A DNA stretch of 64,000 bases from Entoloma clypeatum (Eukaryota > Basidiomycota > Agaricomycetes > Agaricales > Entolomataceae), in assembly GCA_963565915.1 (NCBI GenBank), contig OY751485.1, forward strand, positions 1,488,001 through 1,552,000. Direction: 5' to 3'. The notes below the pieces were generated by a model. It worked only from the letters and a program-made list of their open reading frames with translations, ran no database searches and was not told the origin of the DNA. Positions 56,105 to 64,000 of this stretch are shown in pieces (position 1 is the stretch's first letter; each line of letters starts with the position of its first letter). Both the position numbers and the translations under genes were made by a program.

Positions 56105-56491
56105 ATGTCTAACCTTCATATCACCTCTGCTGAAGAAGACCACTTTAACACCGACAGACACACCAGATGATCCCAACTTCTAAACCTATTCACCAACCCC
56201 AAAGATGAAAACAATGTTCTCAGACGACTCGAAGATGAAACAGACCAGTTCTTGGTCAACACACTATATGGACTTATCACCATCCGTGAATACCATTATA
56301 ACACCTCTGCCTCTATTGCCTGCCTCATTGACAATCACACCGACCTCCTAGTAGACAGAGGAGTCTATCAACATTTTGAAAGACTGTTCCCCACACGCTC
56401 CAACTACCCCGACCTCACACTCCTGAACCCCACCCATAGATCCCCTACTCCAGTTACACCCATCCCAGAACCCGTTCCCCCTCCTAACTAG
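56105..56491 (+). pseudogene. Small ORF downstream of Gypsy-G pol
   Basis: Starts MSNLHITSAEEDHFNTD 32 bp after the pol stop, is interrupted by a TGA at 56168-56170 and continues in frame to a Pro-rich end (VTPIPEPVPPPN). Together about 128 codons. It resembles in position and size the ORF after Gypsy-E pol. Function unknown. Confidence 0.5.
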
Positions 56492-56758
56492 TGTTCGAAA
56501 GTTTGGTTTGGTTTGGTTAATTGACCCCAAATCCATTAACCTAAACCTTAACCAGTTAAGAAATTTTCAGAAAAAAATCTAAACCAGACCAAACCATCAT
56601 TAACCAGTTAATCTTTCATTGGTTTGGTTAATTTGTTGGTTAAACTCAGTTAAACCATACAAATATCACAAATTGTCCACAAGAGCCATGTTACTTAGTT
56701 AATTTGCTATTGACATAGGTTCACACATGATTAAACCATCCAAACACATGATTTTTGG
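56489..56758. repeat. AT-rich segment beginning with a hAT-like end
   Basis: TAGTGTTCGAAAGTTTGGTT is followed by many GGTTTGG/TTAACC motifs in both orientations. A related end, TAGTGATTGAAAGTTCGGTT, is at 59465. No matching right end was found. Confidence 0.45.
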
Positions 56759-58437
56759 CATGTGTGCCCTCATTGCAGAGTCAGCAATGGGTGGATGTGT
56801 TGTTTCAACATTGGACGATGTGCATCACGCATGCATCAAATGTGTCAAATACATGTAAACAAATTCCCAAAAACATCGCACATCTGCTTATTATGTCTAC
56901 ACAGGAACAAGTAAGGGTTTATACTATATCAATTAGGTAGGAGGGAATTATATGTCATTAAGTAAGTATTTATTTTATGAAACTTAACATGCAAAATGCA
57001 TCACGCAGGTGCGCACGGTGTCTTCCTTATAGTCTAATAATAGTTCAATGTGATAGAACTCATCAATAGATATGTATTCACCTTCTGAAACACCTTGTAT
57101 GGTTTTTAGATGTCTAGATAAAATAGAAATAATGAAATGTACAGATTTCAGTGAAAGTGCTATATCTTCCCAAGGAATGGACCAAATTTGAAAAACAAAT
57201 GTGCTATAAGATCCCCTGGATGTGAAGGATCCAAATCTGAAATAGAATTTTTTGGTCAAATTTTCGACCTATTTTGCTCATATTCACCTTATGAAGTCCT
57301 TGAATTGTGTTTCAATGGTCTCAATAGGTTCACATGCAATGGTTAAATAGTGTATATATATATTACATGTAATATGATGTGGTTGTGGAAAGGAGGAAGT
57401 AAGAAATGTTGCTTTTTGTGTTTAAGGAAACTCATGCTGCACTGTTTATCATGATTTACAGTGTGTTTTGATACATCATTCTGCTACATAGACTCTCTAC
57501 CAGACATAGCTAATGTATGTAACTGTATATATACTTACTATTGGTTTCAAGTATCTCTGCATAAGTTATGAATAATTTTTAGGACTGGTGGTGCCACGGT
57601 TTGGGCATCGAGGGCACGATTTTCAACGATGCACATTGCTCGGCATTGACTGCCGAGCATGCTCAGCAATTGCCAAAAGTTGAACCATGAGTCAATTGCC
57701 AAACCTTCCCACACTCTTTATTCCCCCCACCTCCATTCCATCTGGCCACCACTGGCCCCTTCAAGCGCCCAACAGCCCTCTGTAATGCCCAATGGCCCGT
57801 CCTCAGGCCCAATGACCCCAACTGATGACCAATGGCCTCCCTTCACACCCAATGCCCCGCTCTAGCACCCAATGTCCCGTCCTCATGCCCAACGGCCCCC
57901 ACTCACGCCCAACGGCCTCCCTTCATGGCCAATGGCCTCTCTTCAAGCACCCAACACCCTCCTCTAGTGTGCAACGTCCCGTCCTTGTGCCTAATGGCCC
58001 CCACTTGTTCCCAATGGGCCCCTTCACGCCCAACGACCCACTCTCGCATCCAACAACCCCTCTGGCATCCAACAGCCTCCTTTCACCCCCAATGGCATCC
58101 CTCACCCGTCTCTTGTGCCCAACCACCCTGTCCTCGTGCCCAACAGCCCCCTTCACGCCCAACAACTCTGTCCCCAACGGCTGCCCTGTTTCCAATGACT
58201 GCCCCCCATGCCTAATGACTGCCCCTCACACTCAAGAGCTCCTCTCCATCCCCAACGGCTGCCCCTGTGCCCAATGACCACCCTCCATGCCCCATGGCCG
58301 CCCCCATGCCTAACGACCGCCCCTCCATGCCCAATGACCATTCCTTGCACCCAAGAGCTCCTCTCCATGCCCAAAGGCCATCCTGTGTGCCCAACAACTG
58401 CCCTCATGCCCAACAACTGCATGCCCAACAACTAGGG
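56759..58437 (+). repeat. Left arm of a 5.4-kb imperfect palindrome
   Basis: The reverse complement is found at 60612-62145. Conserved stretches include CATGTGTGCCC, CAAATGTGTCAAATACATGT, GCTTATTATGTCTACACAGG and CCATCTGGCCACCACTG. The inner 0.7 kb (from ~57720) is a minisatellite of CCCAACGGCC-type units of about 18-24 bp. Confidence 0.85.
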
Positions 58438-58848
58438 ACCACAAGAGACGATGCATGGCTGTAGCCTGAGCCCAACGCGAGAATGGCAGAAGTAGTAACT
58501 TTCCTCGAGTGCCCTTATGTGTCTTAGCATACATATTATGTGCTGAATTCAAATGTTTGTCGCTTCATATGGTGTGATTGAGTTTTAAGCCTCTATCTAC
58601 AACACTACACCTCACTAACATTGTCTGCTATACTAATGTTGCAAAGTGCACTGTTACTCTATGTTGCACTATACAATGTACTCTGTCACTAGAGAGCACC
58701 ACACATTTAATATACCCTCACTACACCACTATGAGTCACTAGAGCATTATGTAGCACTACATAGTGTTACATAGCAGGATCACACTTTGCTGATGCTATC
58801 GTGGTTCCTACAACATCTGGACATGAAATCAGATTGCTGATCTTTCAC
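58438..58848. other. Start of the palindrome spacer, no gene seen
   Basis: AC- and CACTA-rich sequence with only short ORFs. Confidence 0.35.
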
Positions 58849-59464
58849 AAAATCTCGAGGATGCTTTCAGACCTGGCACATCCCAGCTGTCTGTCATTCA
58901 AGCTGGATGGGTCAATCCCACAAATTATGAAAGATCATCAGAGACATTCAGAATCCTACCTCTCAATTGCTCAACAAAAGAAAAGCTTGGCATCAATGAC
59001 TTTCATCCTGGCTTCACATCACACGAGAAATTATGGCACATTCATCTCTCACAACAGCAACAGATGTGTTTTGCTGTCCTTCCAGTTCATACGACACAGG
59101 AGCATGCCCTCTTTTCTCAGCTCACCAAAGCACAAGACGGCCATTTTTCTGGGGAGACTCAACCAAACTGGGAGGCTTTAGCATGTACATAGATGTACAT
59201 GGTCAAAGTATTCTGATGAGAAGGGGATATTCTATAAGGTGTGTCACACAAGTCTCATGGTTCTGAACTTCTGAACACAGCTCACAAGTCTTTCATGAAA
59301 TATGCAGTTTCCTGAGCACCTCAAGAACTACTACAAGTCATGGGTTGAGTACCGAAATGAAGAAAACTCAATTGAACAACACCGGACAGCCTATAACCAG
59401 ATTCAGGCATATTTAGCCTTGAACAGAACCCCGATGCCGCCAATCCCAACTTTTCTCCCTCACC
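58849..59464 (+). pseudogene. Fragment of an unrecognised intron-containing gene
   Basis: An open stretch reads VNPTNYERSSETFRILPLNC, FHPGFTSHEKLWHIHLSQQQ and SGETQPNWEALA, then a frame change, then KGIFYK spliced (59239-59304, GTGTGT...TGCAG) to FPEHLKNYYKSWVEYRNEEN and a Pro-rich end. No complete start. It ends at a hAT-like terminus (59465). Possibly part of a DNA transposon; I cannot name the family. Confidence 0.4.
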
Positions 59465-59705
59465 TAGTGATTGAAAGTTCGGTTTGGCCTCGTTTTTGAC
59501 TCCCGAAAAGGAAGGACTGAGGACCACACTGGTCTCAATTTTACATCATCACCTTGGAAAACCGGACCAAACCGGTGAGAGACCGGTCTGACCAGTCCAT
59601 TTATTCAGGTCTGATGAGACTGGACCGGTTTAAACTGGTCCAGACTCATAATATGTACTGTACTAGGCTACGAGTGTGTACTACTGGACAGCGCATGCGC
59701 GTATC

Positions 59706-60584
59706 TAGTGATGGACAGGGGTAACCCGCAAGTAAAAAATCCGTACCTGTACCCCTACCCTCAAAAAACTGTACCCCCTCGTGAAGGGTAAGGAAAACCC
59801 TCACCTACAGGTGAGGGCTTTCGAGGGTATGCGGGGGTACAGAATACCCACAGGACAGCACACAAGGGTAGACATCCTTGGTGCTACGCAGCCTGTCTGC
59901 GCGCCGCGCGCCATCGCGGACCTTGTGGGGGTGCACGTGCGATCCTCCTCGCTCCTCATGCACGTGTTGCGTCGCGTCCCAGTGCTCTCACATACTACAC
60001 CCACCCTGTCGTGGGCCTCCCAGCCCACCTCCCCTTCTCTAGCCACTGCCTTCACCTCCCACGCCATTTGGCAGACGGGTAGGTGGTGGCAGTGGGCAAG
60101 TATGGGAGGGTGGGGAATGGTGAGGGCCGTTAGGCAAGAGGGCATGAGTGGGGCCATTGGGCACGAAGGGGGGCCGTTGGGCGTGAGTCGACACGAGTGG
60201 GGGCCGTTGGGCACAAGTGGACGCTGTTGGGCATGAAGGGGGGTCATTAGGCGCGACAGGGGACCGTTGGGCACAAAGGGGGGCCATTGGGCATGAAGGG
60301 GATCCGTTGGATGCTGTTGGGCATGAGTTGACATGAGTGGGCATGAGTCAATGTGAGTAGGGGCTGTTGGGCGTAGAAGGGGGGGCTGTTGGGCATGAGT
60401 ACGGGGGATAAAAGTATCAACTTGTTGATTGTTGATTGTTTGGCTCAACCAAATATCATGTGACCCTCCAAACCCATCCAAACGGTGCGGGTTTTCGGAG
60501 GGTAAGAAATTCTGACCCTCACCCTTACCCTCCCTTACCCTTCACCAAACCCCTGAGGGTTTTGTGTACCCTTGTCCATCACTA
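59706..60584. mobile_element. hAT-type MITE with 8-bp target duplication
   Basis: Ends TAGTGATGGACA and TGTCCATCACTA. Flanks are CGCGTATC (59698-59705) and CGTGTATC (60585-60592), one C/T difference. The inside has GGGTA-rich subterminal repeats and, at 60110-60400, the same GTTGGGCATGAGTGG minisatellite as the palindrome arms. 879 bp, no transposase. Confidence 0.85.
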
Positions 60585-60611
60585 CGTGTATCGTCTGAGT
60601 CTCGCTGTCTG

Positions 60612-62145
60612 ACGCCGTTGGGCATGAGTGGACGTGTTGGGCATGAGTGGATGTGTTGGGCGTGAGTGGACACATTTGGTGCGAGTGGACACGTTGGGCA
60701 CAAGTGGACTCTGTTGGGCGTGAGTGGACATGTTGGGCGTTGGGCGTGAGTCAACAGAAGAGGAGGGGGGCTGTTGAGCATGAGAGGGGCCATTGGGCTC
60801 GAAGGGAGGGCATTGGGCATGAGTGGATGCCATTGGGCACAAAAAGGGGCCGTTGGGCACGAGTGGGCGCTGTTGGGCGCAAAAAGAGACCGTTGGGCAC
60901 TAGAGGGGGCCATTGGGCACGAGTGGGGGCTGTTGGGCTCAAAGGGAGGGCATTGGGCACCAGAGGGGGCTGTTGGGCAGAAGTGGGGGCCGTTGAGCTT
61001 CAAGGGATGGTGTTGGGTGTTAGAGGCGGTCATTGGGCATGAGAGCGGGCCATTGGGCACTAGAGGGGCCATTGGGCATGAGTGGTGGTCGTTGGGCAGA
61101 AGTGGTGGCCAGATGGAGTGGAGGTGGAGCATAAAAAAAGGGTGGGAATGTTGTATTGGCTGTCTGTTGACTTATGGTGCGACTTTCAGCGATTGCCGAG
61201 AGTGCTCGGCAGTCAGTGCCAAGCAATGCACATTGTCGAAACTCGCGCCCTCAATGTCCAAACTGTGGCACCACAAGCCTTAAAAACAGATCTTAACTTA
61301 TGTAGAGATATTTAGAAACTTATAGTAAGTATATATAAAGTTAAATACATCAGCTATGTATGGTAGAAAGTCTGTACTCCAAAATGATACATCAAACCAC
61401 ACTGTAAATCGTGATGAACAGTGTTTTCAAACACAAAAAACAACATTTCCTGGCTTCCTCCTTTCCACAACACTTGTACTCCAAATATACTGTACATATA
61501 CTATTGGAACATTGTATGTAAACCTATTCAGACCCTTCAAGTAAAATTCAAGGACTTAATAAGGTGAATATGAGCAAAATAGGTCGAAAATTTGACCAAA
61601 TTTTTTTATTCCAGCTTTGGATTCTCCACATTCAGGGGATCTTATAGCACTTTTGTTTTTCAAATTTGGTTCATTCCTTGGGGAGATATAGCACTTTTTC
61701 TGAAATCTGCAAATTTCATTATTTCTATCTTATCTAGACTTCTAAAAATTATACAAAGTGTGTCAGAAGATAAATACATATCCCATAAGTAGTTCTATCT
61801 CTTCAAACTATTATTAGGCCATGAGGAAGGTACCGTGCGCGCCTGCGCAATGCATTTTGCACATTGTTTACTATTATTTGTTGTAGAGCATGGCACCTCT
61901 ATAACTTAAAATCTGTAAAAGTTCAGAAAAGCAATACATATTGAGTGAGATATACTCCACTCCTACATAATTGATATAGTAGAAACCCTTACTTGTTCCT
62001 GTGTAGACATAATAAGCAGATGTGCGATGTTTTTGGGGATTTGTTTACATGTATTTGACACATTTGATGCGTGCGTGATGCATGTCATCCAACGTCGAAA
62101 TGATGCATCCATCCATTACTGACCTTGCAATGAGGGGCACACATG
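60612..62145 (-). repeat. Right arm of the palindrome
   Basis: Inverted copy of 56759-58437. The inner part (60612-61090) is the GTTGGGC minisatellite on the other strand; the outer part is AT-rich and aligns well with 56759-57720. Confidence 0.85.
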
Positions 62146-62229
62146 TTGAAAAGGTTACAATATATTTATAGATTTTATTGAAAGCCTGTGTCTACATGTG
62201 ATCAAGGCAGAGGGGGTGCACACACACCT

Positions 62230-62558
62230 TTTGTCTTTTTTGGCTGGTTGTGCCTATTTTTTATTTTAAAAAAAAACCTCAATTTATATTCTGGCACCTG
62301 ATCGCAGTCTGGTCTTGTACACTAAGTTACAAATTTGTCGAGAACTACATACGGAGAGTATTGGAGAGTAATGCCCTGTGGTCACAGCACATGTGCAGAG
62401 AGAAATATATATAAGTATCCGAGAGTGGGATCCGTCCATGGATCAAGTCCACAAGAACAGACCCCGTATATAAACTACATATGCCCGTAGGCAGAGACTG
62501 TAGTAACTAAAGAGACCCTGAAAGAAAGAAAATGTAACACTGAAGCTCACCCGATAAG
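62230..62558 (-). other. Probable LINE 3' untranslated region
   Basis: Follows the LINE stop on the minus strand and ends in an A/T-rich run near 62252-62280. No coding signal. The 3' border is not certain. Confidence 0.4.
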
Positions 62559-64000
62559 TTAGGGTGGGGGAAAGGCAAATAATGCGGGATGATTTGCGAG
62601 CATCCCCAGGACATTGCCAATGTTGTACCTTTTGTTGGAGGCATCGTCTCTATCAAAGAGAGGACATTTGTGGAGGAGGTGGTCGACCGTCTCAAGAGTG
62701 TCATCATCACAGGCGCATGTGAATGGGCCTGGATGTTTGAAGCGTTGTCTGTAGGCACCAATGGGGGCATGGCCCAGGGTGGCGTGGGTGAGGCGAGCGA
62801 ACAGTGCATTGTTGTTGCCTGCCCAGGAATTGAGCCAAGGGCCACCTTTGACATGGTCTGGTTGAAATACTTTCTCTTTATCTCCGGTGTGGAGAGGAAG
62901 GAAGGAACGGCCTCGGAATTTGGGGGCGGAGTGAAGCTTGCGCCATCTGTTGACAGCACTGGTGGTGGCAGCGGTATGGGCAAAGTTGGGCGACAGAGGA
63001 GACAGGGCTGTTCCTTGAGTCGACTTGAAGTGACATGAGGGGTCGGGGAAGGCAGAGCCCCATTCAGATGTGAGAGGCAGGTCAAGGTGAATGTGAATGA
63101 TGCCAGCTCCAGCGAGGAAAGGCTGGAGAAGACAGGAAATGCTGCATGAGATAGAATGGCCCGCATGAATGGAACCAGTATCTAGAGCAAGTCGGACAGC
63201 CTGTATGTTTCCGGCGAAGATGTGAATCTCCGTGATATAAGGTGCAGTGGTGATGACTTTGCTAAGGCCAAGAAGGGTGGCGATGATGAGAGTCTCGGGA
63301 GTGAGACTCCTACCTACCACTGGCTTGGGTCATTTGGGGGTCTTGAGTATGACGACCAATGGAGGGAGCGAAGTGGACTACCGCAACTGCCGACGCTGGG
63401 CCGGGCAGTGATGCAGAAGGCCGCTTGGTGGTTTTCTTTCTCAGCAGTGGTGAGGATGTCTTTGAGATAGGTGTAATGCTTTTTGTCATTGTCGACCGGT
63501 GGTGAGTCCCAGATGAAGGAATCGGGGAAGAGGTTGAGTATGTCATTTCCTGGGCAAGCTTCATTGCTGAGGTAGTCGGATCTCTTGAGTTTGACAGTGG
63601 TCATCAGTTTCTGTATGTTGACGACTGGGCTAAGGGTCTTCTCCTCCGCTTTGAGCAAGAGCTCGCAGACGACAGGGTGAGTTGTGAGAAGTTGGGCAGC
63701 TCTGATATGAGAACGCTGCACAAGCTTGGTGATGTGTTGTCTGGCAGGCATGAGCCCCACGATAGCGAGGACACCCCTGGTAGGTGACCAATTGAAAGTG
63801 CCGGTAATCCATCTGGCTGTGGTGCTCTGAGGATTGAACCCTCGCGAGGCACGAGCCACGAGAAAGCCACAGAGTGGGGTCTTTGGTGTTTCACCCTTGC
63901 GAAGAGGCTCATCAGAGGGCTTAACCGCTACCCTAACACTCTGTGATGGCAGATCCCCACTACCTATTTTTGGATGCAACCTAACAGTGAGACCGTCATG
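62559..64000 (-). pseudogene. Non-LTR retrotransposon (LINE) ORF2, C-terminal part
   Basis: Two overlapping frames. 63979-63314 carries the thumb region after reverse transcriptase (TARWITGTFNWSPTRGVLAI, RQHITKLVQRSHIRAAQLLT). 63320-62559 carries a degenerate RNase H (YITEIHIFAGNIQAVRLALD) and the C-terminal zinc-like motif (GAYRQRF, CACDDDTLETVDHLLHKCPL). The frame change at 63314-63320 breaks the protein. The catalytic reverse transcriptase lies outside the window to the right. Assignment is by layout and motifs usual for fungal LINEs. Confidence 0.7.

Larger units (their letters stand above)
55208..56491 (+). mobile_element. Gypsy-G: 3' end of another chromovirus
   Basis: Truncated at the LTR-B border. 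Holds the integrase core, integrase C-terminus, chromodomain and a downstream small ORF. No LTR of its own was identified. Confidence 0.82.

Noticed and set aside
57825..58464. ORFs in the CCCAACGGCC minisatellite
   Set aside because: Open frames on both strands are a by-product of the repeat; the peptides are simple repeats without any other support.
60647..61283. ORF of 131-169 codons in the right palindrome arm
   Set aside because: Same minisatellite on the other strand; no start context and no similarity to a protein.

Overview
The window looks like a transposon-rich region of an agaricomycete (mushroom-forming basidiomycete) genome. The reasons are introns of about 50-60 bp with GT...AG ends throughout, a Plavaka-type transposase, chromodomain Ty3/gypsy elements, hAT and non-LTR relics, and several proteins of kinds I know only from Agaricomycetes. 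I see no rRNA, tRNA or CRISPR.

Assembly caution: 3111-11183 and 11384-19457 are the same ~8.07 kb sequence. The second copy starts on the first base after a run of exactly 200 N (11184-11383) and the first copy ends on the last base before it. This is the signature of two overlapping contigs that were not merged, so the locus is probably 1-3110 joined to 11384-64000. Features in both copies are listed twice; the second copy is the reference.

Layout: (1) 1-3866, minus: a nine-exon Plavaka transposase whose 3' end runs off the window. (2) 12.5-23.5 kb: a satellite array, then a 69-bp inverted repeat starting CACTA (13688), a three-gene cassette, the matching inverted repeat ending TAGTG (23173) and an inverted remnant of the satellite. 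The cassette has two paralogous proteins with deaminase-like HxE and CxxC motifs (A, minus; C, plus) and between them a large unknown protein (B, plus). This looks like a CACTA-type element carrying a deaminase pair and is the most interesting object here. (3) 23.5-29.4 kb: a frameshifted ATG22-like relic, a Cys-rich gene (D), a DUF6698-like gene with an in-frame TGA (E), and a retroelement-like ORF with an internal duplication. (4) 29.4-56.5 kb: nested LTR retrotransposons. One copy (Gypsy-A2, 45629-51730) is complete with a 5-bp target duplication and has split a host-like gene (G). The rest are truncated, deleted or reduced to solo LTRs, with a TA-flanked MITE and a hAT relic inserted in them. 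Two LTR families have a sequence 2 bp inside the LTR complementary to a site ~32 bp after a TATA box, as in Tf1-type self-priming. Many ORF breaks are CGA to TGA changes. (5) 56.5-62.2 kb: a large imperfect palindrome with minisatellite arms and a hAT MITE in its centre. (6) 62.2-64 kb: the 3' part of a LINE on the minus strand.

Coordinates of exons come from reading splice sites and checking phase by hand; family names come from recognised motifs, not from a database search.
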